DNA of 64,000 nt, from NCBI GenBank assembly GCA_001769275.1, contig MEOQ01000020.1, positions 40,584 through 104,583 on the forward strand. The letters run 5' to 3'. The notes under the pieces were generated by a model. It worked only from the letters and a program-made list of their open reading frames with translations, ran no database searches and had not been told where the DNA came from. The position numbers and the translations under genes were made by a program. Of this stretch, positions 1-10,213 are shown piece by piece (position 1 is the first letter of the stretch; every line of letters begins with the position of its first letter). Origin of the DNA: Bacteroidetes bacterium GWF2_43_63 (GTDB lineage Bacteria > Bacteroidota > Bacteroidia > Bacteroidales > DTU049).

Positions 1-285
1 AGCAGCGGCATGGCCATTACTTTTGGTCTCCGTGGTTTCGCCGGTATTGAGTATTTCTTCGCTCCGAAAATTTCTATTGCAGCTGAATTCGGTTGGGGCT
101 TTGGTATGACTACCAACCCACGCGGCTCAGTTACAGTTGAAAACTGGGATGCAGCAGCAGTTGCTCCTGAAGAAGAAACAAACGAAGGTGCAAACGGTGG
201 CAGCGCAATGGGCTTCCAGGTTGACAATGGCGTTGGCCAGACCCTGATGCCTTCTGCAGCTCTGATGATGTATTTCCACTTCTAA
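1..285 (+). CDS. Outer-membrane beta-barrel protein, C-terminal fragment
   Basis: This is the 3' end of a gene that starts before the window; the frame is open from base 1 and ends with TAA at 283-285. The visible 94 residues alternate hydrophobic, aromatic and glycine positions as in membrane beta-strands. They contain a long Gly/Asn/Glu-rich loop around residues 55-75 of the fragment. The chain ends in an aromatic-rich strand (MMYFHF) with a terminal Phe, the usual signal for insertion by the BAM machinery. It is probably an outer-membrane porin-like or OmpA-barrel protein, but the family cannot be fixed from the tail alone. A strong terminator follows at once. Confidence 0.75.
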   Translation, partial: SSGMAITFGLRGFAGIEYFFAPKISIAAEFGWGFGMTTNPRGSVTVENWDAAAVAPEEETNEGANGGSAMGFQVDNGVGQTLMPSAALMMYFHF

Positions 286-305
286 GTCATAGAAGATCCT
301 ATTAC

Positions 306-335
306 AAAAAAAGCCGGCATTAGCCGGCTTTTTTT
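306..335 (+). terminator. Rho-independent terminator of the barrel-protein gene
   Basis: GCCGGC (313-318) and GCCGGC (323-328) pair around an ATTA loop. The stem is extended by A-T pairs and followed by seven T residues. The A-tract before the stem makes it potentially bidirectional. Confidence 0.9.
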
Positions 336-348
336 GTTTTAAGAAACT

Positions 349-400
349 GAGGTCAAGATCAAGAAAAAGGTTAAGACCAAGGTTGAGGTTAAGGAGCGAA
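349..400. repeat. GGTYAA-type hexamer array, copy 1 (degenerate)
   Basis: Successive six-base words of the form rrGGTY/AAGrYC run through this stretch (gaggtcaagatcaag, aaggttaagaccaagg, ttgaggttaagg). They end in 'agcgaagctc'. The same array type and flank recur near 33881, 48291, 51195 and 54683. Confidence 0.65.
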
Positions 401-649
401 GCTCAAAAACAATTAAAAAAACTCCTTTGAAGGAACTGCTCCGCCCCAGAGGGAATAAACTCCGCAGTTCAAAATCAATTACCCCGAGTGAAAAACCTAT
501 AGAAAAGCTCCAATAGCACTTAGAGCACAACAACTGTTAACCCGGTACAGCGTTCCGGAAGCTCAATAAAACGCCCCGTGAAGCGACCTGACAACAATAA
601 AAAAATAATCCCAACTCCCTCTCAGAGCTGACAACTGGCAACTGGCCAC

Positions 650-1927
650 CTAAATAATCATCCCCGCACCAACGGTTTCATTGGTTCCTTCGTCAATAAG
701 GATGACGCTGCCGGTAATTCTGTTCAGACGGTATTTGTCATAAAAGACAGGCTGAGTCGTACGCAGACTTACACGAGCGATTTCGTTCAGGCCGATATTC
801 TTGTCTTCAATATTACGGTGAAGCGTATTGATATCAACTTTATACTTCACTTCCTTCACAAGGCATCGCAAGTCTTTTGAAGTGTGCTTAAGTCCATATT
901 TGCCACCGATTTTCAATGCTTTCTCATTCATCCAAACCATCATAACATCGAGGTCCTGACCTACCTGCGGCACATTGTTTTCGCGAACAATCATATCGCC
1001 GCGGCTAATATCAATTTCATCTTCCAGTATCAGCGTAACCGATTGTGGAGGAAAAGCTTCTTCAACCGGGCCTTCAAACGTATCAATTCTTTTTATTGTA
1101 GTTGTAAAGCCTGATGGTAGTGCCATAATTTTGTCACCGGGCTTGAAAACTCCACCGGAAATCCGACCGGCATAGCCACGATAATCATGGTATTCATCTG
1201 AAAAAGGACGGATAACATACTGAACCGGAAAACGACAATTAATGAGATCATAGTCCGATGCAATATGAATAGTTTCAAGCATATACAACAACGTAGGGCC
1301 CTGATACCAGTTCATGTTTTCTGACCGATCGACAATGTTGTCTCCTTTTAAGGCAGAGATTGGAACAAAACGAATATCGTTTATTTCGAGTTTGGAACTG
1401 AAGTGTTTGAAATCTTCAAGAATCTTGTCGTATACGTCCTTGCTATAATCAACCAGATCCATTTTATTAATACAAAAAATAACGTGCGGAATACGCAACA
1501 ATGAAGCAATGAAAGCATGACGTCGTGTCTGCTCAAGAATGCCTTTGCGGGCGTCAACCAGAATAAGCGCCAGGTTTGCCGTAGAAGCGCCAGTGACCAT
1601 GTTGCGTGTGTACTGAATATGACCCGGAGTGTCCGCAATAATAAACTTACGCTTCGGAGTGCTGAAATAGCGATATGCTACATCGATGGTAATGCCCTGC
1701 TCGCGCTCAGCTCTCAGCCCGTCGGTGAGAAGGGCCAGATTGACATACTCCTCTCCTCTTTTTTCGGAGGCGGATTTCACTGCTTCGTACTGATCTTCGA
1801 AAATCGCCTTCGAATCGTACAGTAAACGTCCAATGAGTGTACTTTTTCCATCATCGACACTACCCGCGGTTGTAAACCGCAGCAATTCCATGTTGAAATA
1901 TTCGTCGCTATTAAATTCTTCGTTCAT
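650..1927 (-). CDS. cysN: Sulfate adenylyltransferase subunit 1 (CysN)
   Basis: CysN is the GTPase subunit of ATP sulfurylase. It couples GTP hydrolysis to formation of adenosine 5'-phosphosulfate from ATP and sulfate, together with CysD. The 425-residue chain shows the translation-GTPase G1 loop GSVDDGKST at residues 22-30, then DTPGH (G3) near 98 and NKMD (G4) near 153, followed by EF-Tu-like beta-barrel domains. It has no fused APS kinase domain, which agrees with a separate cysC in the operon. It starts at ATG, nine bases after the cysD stop, as last gene of cysC-cysD-cysN. No sulfite or APS/PAPS reductase gene is nearby. Confidence 0.96.
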   Translation of the reverse strand: MNEEFNSDEYFNMELLRFTTAGSVDDGKSTLIGRLLYDSKAIFEDQYEAVKSASEKRGEEYVNLALLTDGLRAEREQGITIDVAYRYFSTPKRKFIIADTPGHIQYTRNMVTGASTANLALILVDARKGILEQTRRHAFIASLLRIPHVIFCINKMDLVDYSKDVYDKILEDFKHFSSKLEINDIRFVPISALKGDNIVDRSENMNWYQGPTLLYMLETIHIASDYDLINCRFPVQYVIRPFSDEYHDYRGYAGRISGGVFKPGDKIMALPSGFTTTIKRIDTFEGPVEEAFPPQSVTLILEDEIDISRGDMIVRENNVPQVGQDLDVMMVWMNEKALKIGGKYGLKHTSKDLRCLVKEVKYKVDINTLHRNIEDKNIGLNEIARVSLRTTQPVFYDKYRLNRITGSVILIDEGTNETVGAGMII

Positions 1928-1936
1928 GATATTTGA

Positions 1937-2839
1937 TTAAAAATAGCCTTCTTTTTTCCTGTCTTCCATTGCGCTTTCAGAGCGTTTGTCATCGGCCCTG
2001 TTTCCGCGTTCTGTCTCGCGCGATGCGGCCACTTCGGCCACAATTTCGTTCAGATTGTGGGCTTCAGAAAGCACCACTCCTGTGCAGGTCATGTCGCCAA
2101 TGGTACGGCAGCGCACGGTCCTTGTTTCAAGAATTTCTTCGTCTTTCATGGCCATAAAAGGAGCCCATGCAAGCCACATTCCATCGCGTTTGAACACTTT
2201 TCGATCGTGACTGTAATACAACGACGGAATCTTGATATTATCGCGGCGGATATACATCCACACATCGAGTTCGGTCCAGTTCGAAAGCGGAAAAACACGA
2301 AAGTGTTCCCCCATTTTCTTTTTACCATTAAAAAGATTCCAGAGTTCTGGCCGCTGATTTTTTGGATCCCACTGCCCGAATTCATCTCTGTGGCTGAAGA
2401 ATCGCTCCTTTGCACGTGCCTTTTCCTCGTCACGTCTTCCTCCGCCAAGCATGGCGTCAAATTTATTTTTCTCGATGGTATCGAGCAGGGTTATCGTTTG
2501 CAAGATGTTTCGACTCGATCCAATCCCTTTTTCTTCCACAGATTTACCTTTGTCAATTGACTCCTGAACACTGCCGACAATAAGTCTGGCGCCAAGTTCC
2601 TGCGCAAGATCGTCGCGGAAAGTAATCGTTTCATCAAAATTATGTCCGGTGTCGATGTGGACCAGTGGAAAAGGAATTTTCGAAGGCCAAAAAGCTTTTC
2701 TGGCAAGATGTACCATGACTATGGAATCTTTTCCACCGGAGAAAAGTAAGCCCGGATTTTCAAACTGAGCTGCTACTTCCCGCATGATAAAAATGGATTC
2801 TGCCTCCAGTTCCTGAAGGTGATTCAAACTGTAGTTCAT
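1937..2839 (-). CDS. cysD: Sulfate adenylyltransferase subunit 2 (CysD)
   Basis: CysD is the catalytic adenylyl-transfer subunit of heterodimeric ATP sulfurylase and acts in the cytoplasm. The 300-residue protein belongs to the PP-loop ATP pyrophosphatase superfamily. The SGGKDS signature lies at residues 34-39. Later come the CysD-typical HIDTGHNFDET segment, the GGGRRDEEKAR block and a C-terminal FPLSNWTELDVW stretch. Its ATG overlaps the end of cysC by four bases (2836-2839), indicating translational coupling. The length matches the family. Confidence 0.97.
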   Translation of the reverse strand: MNYSLNHLQELEAESIFIMREVAAQFENPGLLFSGGKDSIVMVHLARKAFWPSKIPFPLVHIDTGHNFDETITFRDDLAQELGARLIVGSVQESIDKGKSVEEKGIGSSRNILQTITLLDTIEKNKFDAMLGGGRRDEEKARAKERFFSHRDEFGQWDPKNQRPELWNLFNGKKKMGEHFRVFPLSNWTELDVWMYIRRDNIKIPSLYYSHDRKVFKRDGMWLAWAPFMAMKDEEILETRTVRCRTIGDMTCTGVVLSEAHNLNEIVAEVAASRETERGNRADDKRSESAMEDRKKEGYF

Positions 2840-3480
2840 TTTTCCTTTCTGTATTTAACCTGTTTTAAAACCTGACGAATCAGGTATCGGGTGCTTTTAT
2901 TTATATCCCAGAGATCGGTTCTGATCTCAACGGTTGGATGAGTCGGTGGTTCATAAGGGGAATCAAATCCGGTCATGTTCTTTACCAGACCCAGCCGGTA
3001 TTTTTTGTACAAGCCCTTCACATCGCGAAGTTCGCAGATTTCAATCGGGCAATTGACAAAGACCTCAACAAAGCGGTCTTCACCAATGATCTTTCGGGCC
3101 AGATCCCGGATTTCATGAGTAGGGCTAATAAAGCTACATAAGACAATAAGACCTGAATCGCTGAACATTTTAGCCACTTCCGCAGTCCGGCGGATGTTTT
3201 CGTGTCGGTCAGCATCGGTGAAACCCAGGTCGGAGCAAAGTCCGGTACGGATCACATCGCCATCAAAAACCTTGGTGAAATATCCCTTTTGCAGGATTGC
3301 AGTGTTAAGACTATCCGAAAGTGTTGTTTTACCGGATCCGGAGAGACCTGTAAACCAGATTACCAAAGGTCGCTGTCGGTTTAAGAACCGGCTTCTGTTG
3401 CGTCGGATAAAGCTATTGAAATCCGTCCATTGAGTTGGATTTGCATAGCGTTCAGCACTGCTTCTTCTGAATTTAATCAA
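2836..3480 (-). CDS. cysC: Adenylylsulfate kinase (CysC)
   Basis: CysC phosphorylates APS at the 3' position to give PAPS. The 214-residue protein has the P-loop GLSGSGKTT at residues 45-53, the DGD motif at 73-75 and the family CSFISP segment near 115. The first base triplet is TTG: no ATG lies between the upstream in-frame stop (TGA at 3495-3493) and the P-loop, so a TTG start is inferred. The leader from the predicted promoter would be only about ten bases. A later TTG just before the P-loop is possible but would remove the N-terminal helix. First gene of the sulfate-activation operon. Confidence 0.93.
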   Translation of the reverse strand: MIKFRRSSAERYANPTQWTDFNSFIRRNRSRFLNRQRPLVIWFTGLSGSGKTTLSDSLNTAILQKGYFTKVFDGDVIRTGLCSDLGFTDADRHENIRRTAEVAKMFSDSGLIVLCSFISPTHEIRDLARKIIGEDRFVEVFVNCPIEICELRDVKGLYKKYRLGLVKNMTGFDSPYEPPTHPTVEIRTDLWDINKSTRYLIRQVLKQVKYRKEK

Positions 3481-3496
3481 TTGTTGAAGTTTTCAG

Positions 3497-3527
3497 CAAA
3501 GATAAATATATCCACGCATACCGCCAA
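3497..3527 (-). promoter_or_regulatory. Predicted Bacteroidota promoter for cysCDN
   Basis: On the minus strand a TATCTTTG box (3504-3497) fits the TANNTTTG -7 consensus of Bacteroidota. It is preceded at a 20-base spacing by TTG (3527-3525). Transcription would begin close to 3490, giving a very short leader before the TTG start of cysC. Confidence 0.5.
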
Positions 3528-3634
3528 GCTGATATTTATCAGGCAAAATATTTACAAAATCGTATTCTCAAACTTGCGGTTAAATACCATTTCCCGGATT
3601 TCGGAATTTTATTAGCTTTGCAAAAACCTTACTG

Positions 3635-4141
3635 ATGAGATACATTGCTGCTGTCGTTTTTACCCTATTTTGTTTCCAGCTGTTTGCCCAGCAATCAAGT
3701 GTTCTGAAACTGACCAACATAGACAAGCCCGAAAAAATGGCCGAGTTCAGAACCGGAGACCGGATTATCGTATATTTTGGCGATACAAGTGAAGTTTGCG
3801 GCAATATCAAATCCATTGATAAATTAAATCTGGTGGTTGATTCAGTAACGATCCCAATCAGCAAGGTGCAGATTATTGTTGACAGGAAACCAAAATCGGC
3901 CATGTTCAAGCTTGCTGGTGCAGGAATGGTCCTTGGTGGAGCTGCTCTCACCGTTGGAGGTTTTGCATGTCTGGCAGCCGGATTGTTGCCTCCGTCAGTC
4001 GAATCATTATATTATGTACCAGGAGGCCTTGTGCTCGATTATTTTGGTATTCATTTCATCATTCAGGGGATTAATAAACTGGGCGGAAAAGGGAAGCAGT
4101 ACGATATTGGGTACAGATATACCATTGAAGTATTTGAATAA
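3635..4141 (+). CDS. Secreted or membrane protein of unknown function
   Basis: A 168-residue protein that I do not recognise. A signal peptide (MRYIAAVVFTLFCFQLFAQQ) covers residues 1-20. A soluble segment to about residue 90 is rich in beta-strand-like alternation (RTGDRIIVYFGDTSEVCGN). Two hydrophobic stretches near 95-120 and 128-146 are likely membrane helices. It stands alone on the plus strand, divergent from cysC, with a possible TAGCTTTG -7 box at 3613-3620. The N-terminal half resembles the many Bacteroidota periplasmic proteins that follow a secretion signal, but no family is assigned. Confidence 0.75.
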   Translation: MRYIAAVVFTLFCFQLFAQQSSVLKLTNIDKPEKMAEFRTGDRIIVYFGDTSEVCGNIKSIDKLNLVVDSVTIPISKVQIIVDRKPKSAMFKLAGAGMVLGGAALTVGGFACLAAGLLPPSVESLYYVPGGLVLDYFGIHFIIQGINKLGGKGKQYDIGYRYTIEVFE

Positions 4142-4317
4142 CAGATTATTACATCCGTTATTAGGTAATTTTCAAGTTTTTTCTTTCATCCGTTAACAAA
4201 TATATTTCAACCTTTAACTTATTCAGTATTGACATATGCAGGTATTTATATTCATTTTTACTTTACCTTTACATTACGGGATTAAAATCGTTTCATGCAA
4301 CCCATCGATTGCAAATA

Positions 4318-4905
4318 ATGTCTGATATTCAACAAACAAACAAAGAACGCTCCCTTGCGGAGGCCCAGCTGGTAAAGAATTGTCTTGCCGGCAGAGCCGA
4401 ATCTCAGGAGTTGCTTTACAGGCGCTATGCCTCGAAGATGTTTGGCGTTTGTTTGAGATATGCCAAGAATAAAATGGAGGCAGAAGACATTATGCAGGAG
4501 GGTTTTATTAAAGTATTCCAAAATCTGAAAAATTTCAGATGCGACGGCTCGCTCGAGGGCTGGGTGCGCCGCATTATGGTGAATACTGCCATAAACTATT
4601 ACAAATCCAATCTCAAATATCTTCAGACACTCGATATCGATGATTGCTCCAACAGAGAAAATGTTTCGGTTGAAGCAACTGACAATATAAGTCTGAAAAC
4701 TTTGCTGACGCTCATTCAGAAATTGCCCGAAGGATATAGAATGGTCTTTAACCTTTATGTTATTGAGGGGTACAGCCACAAAGAAATTGCAAACTCTCTC
4801 GGGATCAGCGAAAACACTTCCAAATCGCAATTATCAAGAGCCCGCAAAGTTCTGCAGGAAAAGCTTAAAACGATAAACGCCGTGTGCTATGAACAGATTG
4901 CATGA
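4318..4905 (+). CDS. ECF-type RNA polymerase sigma factor
   Basis: A 195-residue sigma-70 family factor of the extracytoplasmic-function group. Region 2 spans about residues 25-95 (LLYRRYASKMFGVCLRY, then the MEAEDIMQEGFIKVF core-binding and -10 recognition helices). Region 4 spans about 135-185 with the helix-turn-helix YSHKEIANSLGISENTSKSQ. I take the ATG at 4318; a TTG nine bases upstream is also in frame. The gene overlaps the next one by 17 bases, so the two products are probably made together. The linked barrel protein with an N-terminal cytosolic part is the likely anti-sigma partner. Confidence 0.92.
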   Translation: MSDIQQTNKERSLAEAQLVKNCLAGRAESQELLYRRYASKMFGVCLRYAKNKMEAEDIMQEGFIKVFQNLKNFRCDGSLEGWVRRIMVNTAINYYKSNLKYLQTLDIDDCSNRENVSVEATDNISLKTLLTLIQKLPEGYRMVFNLYVIEGYSHKEIANSLGISENTSKSQLSRARKVLQEKLKTINAVCYEQIA

Positions 4906-6187
4906 CAATGATCTGGACCGGCTTTTCGCTGAAAAGCTTGATGATCTGCGGGTTGAACCACCCGAAAGGTCGTGGAAAAAAGTGGCCGCGGGAGTTGCTA
5001 TAACAACCACTGTTTCGACCACTGTTTTATCGAATCTTATTCGTCCCGTTGTTTGGTCGCTATCTACTATTGCAACTATTGTTTTAGTGACGGTGACCAA
5101 TCCATCTTCAAACAATGAGTTTACAGCATCTCCGATTGCCTCGGGCAACGAACCAGCTCTGGATATTGAAATTGAAAGAATTTCTCCGCTGAGTGCCGCT
5201 GAAGAAATTCCGGCAATCTACAGACAAGAAACTCCGGATTTAATGCCTGTCAACATTCTGCCTGCTGCTGAAGAAACCTCAACAGACCTGGCTGAGAATG
5301 AACTACTGCCGATTTCAAATGAAATTAAGCCCGTAGTTTTCGACAGCATGGACTATCTGACATCGCTGAACGCAGCACAACTAAACGTTCCGCAACTGAC
5401 CTGGAATCCTGAAAAGCTCAATTCGCCCGATTTGCTCCAGCCAGACAAAAGTATAATTCCGGCATGGTTCGATCTGAGTTATCAGACTGGTCCTGATATT
5501 TTTGATTTCGGCACGCAGGATGAAAACAGAATAACTTCACTTGCAATCAACAACGGAGTAGATCTTTCGTTTCATTTCTCCGATTTTTATCTTCGCACCG
5601 GTATTAATTCATTGAACCTCTTCCAGCATAATCAGTACAATTATGCAATGAATGAATATCAGCAGGTTGGCGTATATACAATGGTAGATAGCATGTCATT
5701 CACTCAAGGCGTTGATACTGCCGGAAATCCGGTGGTTATTCCTCAGTATTATACCAGTGCGCATCCTGTTTATGATTCTGTTGCTGTAGCACATTCAACC
5801 AAAGCTTCAGACCGTTATCATTATCTTGAAATTCCAATGGCTCTGGGATTCCAGAAAGATATTCGTCGTTTTTCAGTTTACGCTCAGGGTGGATTTACCT
5901 ATACATTTTTGCTGAATGCATCCGAAAAAACACAAGCTGACTTCTACGAAGAAACCGGAAATCAGCCATTATCGTGGCAGACACAATCGTTGTCGCGCAA
6001 CAAAGACTTCTGGTCATTCACACTTGCAGCCGGAGTGATTTACAATACAAATTCACGTCTTTCATTCGGCGTTGAACCAACATACCGTTATTGTCTGAGC
6101 CCGTTCTATGCAGGCGATGAACGTCTTGGGAAAGCCCCGGTGAGCTATGGAGTAAAACTCAGACTCGTTTATAAGTTGTCATACTGA
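4889..6187 (+). CDS. Probable dual-membrane-spanning anti-sigma factor with outer-membrane beta-barrel
   Basis: This 432-residue protein has an unusual plan. Residues 1-35 are charged and cytosolic-looking. Residues about 52-70 form one hydrophobic helix (PVVWSLSTIATIVLVTVT). Residues about 75-175 are a Pro/Glu/Asn-rich linker. The rest, from about 185, looks like an outer-membrane beta-barrel of the PorT/OMP_b-brl type and ends with alternating strands (YGVKLRLVYKLSY). There is no signal peptide. A short cytosolic domain before one transmembrane helix, directly behind a sigma gene, matches the layout of the dual-membrane anti-sigma (Dma) proteins described in Bacteroides. The sigma-binding role is inferred. 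Overlaps the sigma gene by 17 bases and the next gene by one. Confidence 0.78.
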   Translation: MNRLHDNDLDRLFAEKLDDLRVEPPERSWKKVAAGVAITTTVSTTVLSNLIRPVVWSLSTIATIVLVTVTNPSSNNEFTASPIASGNEPALDIEIERISPLSAAEEIPAIYRQETPDLMPVNILPAAEETSTDLAENELLPISNEIKPVVFDSMDYLTSLNAAQLNVPQLTWNPEKLNSPDLLQPDKSIIPAWFDLSYQTGPDIFDFGTQDENRITSLAINNGVDLSFHFSDFYLRTGINSLNLFQHNQYNYAMNEYQQVGVYTMVDSMSFTQGVDTAGNPVVIPQYYTSAHPVYDSVAVAHSTKASDRYHYLEIPMALGFQKDIRRFSVYAQGGFTYTFLLNASEKTQADFYEETGNQPLSWQTQSLSRNKDFWSFTLAAGVIYNTNSRLSFGVEPTYRYCLSPFYAGDERLGKAPVSYGVKLRLVYKLSY

Positions 6188-7647
6188 TGAAATTATTTCT
6201 ATCACTCATATTTTCAACTGTCATTGTTTTTGCAGTTTGCGGGCAGAAAGGAATCGGGCTGGAAGGCCGCATCTTTGCTTCGGACAATAACATGCCGGTG
6301 GTCGATCAGAAAGTCTTTGTAGTCTTCGAATCGTCGGCTCAGCCTTATGTTCAGAATCTGAATAATTTAATTACAACTGCTTCCGACGGATCCTTTTCAT
6401 TACACGCACCCAGTATCCCGACTTCGATCATTCCCCTTAAAGTAATGGTGTATACGTATGATTGCGATTTTCAACGAAAGGGTTATCTGATTACTTTCAA
6501 TCAGAATGATGTGTGGGCCAGCGATGTGGATATTTCAATTTGTATGGGGGTGATTGATATGCCTTCAGAACCATTGCAGATTTCTCCATCAGATAACACC
6601 TGCCCTGCTTTTTTCGGAGCTGAAGTCAATGACAGTCTTAAGCGGAAATATCTGATTGAGGATTACAAGTGGACAATCAACAACCAGTTTGCGGGACAAG
6701 ATCAATCAATTTCAACATTGCTTACAGAATCTGTCAGCAACATCAAAGTCACTCAAACATTTACAGATTCTTTAACCGGCTTTGTTTTCGACTCCATTCA
6801 ATTCACAAAATCTATAACGACTCCAGCGACTGATTTCCATATTTTAGGAGGTACTGTTTTCTCGGGCTCAGTCCCAACAACCACCGGAAAGGCAGTGCTT
6901 TTAGGGCACAGCAACACCAGCTATTTCGCCATTGATACCTGTTATTACTCACAATACGGATATTTCTATTTTTCATCTGTACCCCGCTGCAACTATTCGG
7001 TTCGCATAATCGAAGCTGATAATATTATGCAGAGCACGGCCATTCCAACATATCTGGGTTCAGAACTCAGCTGGGAATCGGCAGTTTTCGCAAACCTGAC
7101 GGATGATAATTTTAATGCCAATATTACACTGGCTCAACAGCAGTTCGGTGCAGGCATTTGCGAAATAAGCGGATATATCAATGACGCCAACCCGGCTGAA
7201 TTTGATATTTTGTTGTACAATGAAAATATGATTCCTGTTTCATTTCGTCATTGCGACCCTAACGGGAATTTTCATTTCAACGGTATACCTTATGGTACTT
7301 ATCGGGTTTTTACAGAAAAATTTGGAGTCGCATCTATGTCCGAAACGGTTCTACTTTCTATGTCCAACCCTTCTGCCTACATTTCGTTGAATACCATTAC
7401 GCAAATTGATGAGTCAGCCAAAGTGAATTTCGCAATTTACCCCAATCCCGCCGCAGATTATCTGCAACTAACTCCCGCACCGGAAGGAGAAATTCATATT
7501 ACATCGGTTGAAGGAAAAGAAGTAATGACGACATCAGCCACAGATGGAGTTGTTGACGTAAGACAACTAAGTGCCGGTATGTACTTCCTGCAAACCAGTC
7601 TGGACGGACAACCCGTTACGGTTCAATTCGTGATTTCCAGATATTAA
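6187..7647 (+). CDS. Secreted protein with type IX sorting domain, cargo of the sigma operon
   Basis: A 486-residue exported protein. Residues 1-20 are a signal peptide. The middle has beta-sandwich-like repeats, with carboxypeptidase-regulatory-like segments such as GEISGYINDANPAEFD and the DPNGNFHFNGIPYGTY motif near 355-375. Residues about 413-486 are a type A Por secretion sorting domain beginning NFAIYPNPAADYLQL and ending VTVQFVISRY. The domain directs transport across the outer membrane by the T9SS and anchoring or release at the surface. The ATG overlaps the stop of the preceding barrel gene (TGATG), so it is the third member of the sigma / anti-sigma operon. Its specific function is unknown. 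Confidence 0.85.
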   Translation: MKLFLSLIFSTVIVFAVCGQKGIGLEGRIFASDNNMPVVDQKVFVVFESSAQPYVQNLNNLITTASDGSFSLHAPSIPTSIIPLKVMVYTYDCDFQRKGYLITFNQNDVWASDVDISICMGVIDMPSEPLQISPSDNTCPAFFGAEVNDSLKRKYLIEDYKWTINNQFAGQDQSISTLLTESVSNIKVTQTFTDSLTGFVFDSIQFTKSITTPATDFHILGGTVFSGSVPTTTGKAVLLGHSNTSYFAIDTCYYSQYGYFYFSSVPRCNYSVRIIEADNIMQSTAIPTYLGSELSWESAVFANLTDDNFNANITLAQQQFGAGICEISGYINDANPAEFDILLYNENMIPVSFRHCDPNGNFHFNGIPYGTYRVFTEKFGVASMSETVLLSMSNPSAYISLNTITQIDESAKVNFAIYPNPAADYLQLTPAPEGEIHITSVEGKEVMTTSATDGVVDVRQLSAGMYFLQTSLDGQPVTVQFVISRY

Positions 7648-8014
7648 AAAGGTTCTACGAGTTTTTGTGTGGAATACTTCGCAATGTTTGCAGGAAAACT
7701 ACTAAAACAAAGGCGCAGTAAGTTCCCGGTCAAAGTATGAGATAAAGCATCTACTTCGGTGCCGGGATCTCCTCGAAAACCATTGGAGCCCTTGCTGAAT
7801 CAATATTTCAGGAGACCCCGGAACTGAAGTCCGGGGACGTGGTTGTCTTGGCTGGGATTGCTGATGTGAAAACAAATTCGTGTATCATTTTGCGATTGAT
7901 AATGATACAAACTACTTCATTATTAAAATTGAAAAATTTACCACTCAAAAAATCGTATCACCAACAAAAAAGCTCCGTTTCCGGAGCTTAAATATTCATC
8001 ATTTTTTAATGTGA
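7648..8014. other. Intergenic region with a fold-prone element
   Basis: No coding sequence is supported. A stretch at 7723-7771 starts with ttcccggtc and ends with gccgggatctc. The same two words bound a segment at 63767-63816. Just after it, 'ggagaccccgg' and 'ccggggacg' (about 7811-7840) give a further GC-rich hairpin. The part nearest the 8015 gene contains that gene's terminator. Confidence 0.5.
7966..7989 (-). terminator. Terminator of the minus-strand gene ending at 8015
   Basis: AAGCTCCG (7970-7977) and CGGAGCTT (7982-7989) pair around a four-base loop. Read on the minus strand the stem is followed by a run of T residues (7969-7966). Confidence 0.85.
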
Positions 8015-8329
8015 CTATTCCTCTTTCAGCACTTCGTAGTGGCGGAATTGAGTAATCAGCGCGTAGTCGACTTTTATGTGATAGATAGCAGGCTCCCAGG
8101 TACTAATATCAATTGTGAACGGATTTTTGGTTACTCCGTATTCATTAATTTTGATATCCTCGTACGTTTTGTAAATCAGCAAATCATACTTCACGGCCTT
8201 AGGATCATCAATTTTAATGGTCAGTGTCTTTCCATCAGAATTGATTTGAATGTCATCGACCACTTGCTCCTGAGAAAATGCAGCACAGGAAGCAAAAAGC
8301 ATTACGATAAAAACGAAATTTCGTATCAT
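8015..8329 (-). CDS. Small exported beta-sandwich-like protein
   Basis: A 104-residue protein with a clear signal peptide (residues 1-20, ending AAFSQ) and a short all-beta body. The body contains KTLTIKIDDPKAVKYDLLIY and ends YHIKVDYALITQFRHYEVLKEE. The pattern resembles the small secreted Bacteroidota proteins built like a single C-terminal sorting-type or DUF3244-like domain, but I cannot assign a family. It lies downstream of atpC on the same strand but 82 bases away, and has its own terminator. No partner is evident. Confidence 0.7.
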   Translation of the reverse strand: MIRNFVFIVMLFASCAAFSQEQVVDDIQINSDGKTLTIKIDDPKAVKYDLLIYKTYEDIKINEYGVTKNPFTIDISTWEPAIYHIKVDYALITQFRHYEVLKEE

Positions 8330-8411
8330 ATTTCAGTGTTTTTCACAGGCAAATATACAAAAATTGCACAATAGGATAATGCAGCAAATTTCATCATCGC
8401 GCAAAAAAGAA

Positions 8412-8648
8412 CTACTCAGCAAGAACCAGAATTCTGTTTTTCTGAACTTCGACAATCCCGCCTTTTACTTCAATTGACTCTTCAGCTCCGCTTTCAGTTC
8501 TTACGCGGATTATACCAGCGCCAATAGTGGCAATCATAGGAGCATGGTTGTTCAAAACCTGAAACGAGCCCTCGGTACCGGGGAACTGAGCCATACTGAC
8601 TTCGCCCGCATAGAGCTGTTTTTCAGGACTGACAATTTCGATGCGCAT
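8412..8648 (-). CDS. atpC: F0F1 ATP synthase epsilon subunit, short form
   Basis: This is the epsilon subunit of the F1 central stalk. The 78-residue protein contains only the N-terminal beta-sandwich (MRIEIVSPEKQLYAGEVSMAQFPGTEG... then NNHAPMIATIGAG). It lacks the C-terminal two-helix domain that acts as an inhibitory brake in longer homologues; the short form is usual in Bacteroidota. It begins eight bases after atpD. The other atp genes are not in the window, so atpDC forms a separate locus here. Confidence 0.95.
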   Translation of the reverse strand: MRIEIVSPEKQLYAGEVSMAQFPGTEGSFQVLNNHAPMIATIGAGIIRVRTESGAEESIEVKGGIVEVQKNRILVLAE

Positions 8649-8656
8649 AGGGCAGA

Positions 8657-10213
<1,557 letters not shown>

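Larger units (their letters stand above)
286..649. other. Intergenic region with terminator and dispersed repeats
   Basis: No gene is supported here. After the terminator come a degenerate GGTYAA hexamer array (349-394) and the 'gcgaagctc' flank that follows this array elsewhere in the window. A short inverted pair with 'aactccgcagttc' lies near 440-475. A 14-base match at 577-590 is the reverse complement of the hairpin-family core at 48202-48215. The last part has a short 'caactgg' duplication close to the cysN stop. Confidence 0.6.
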
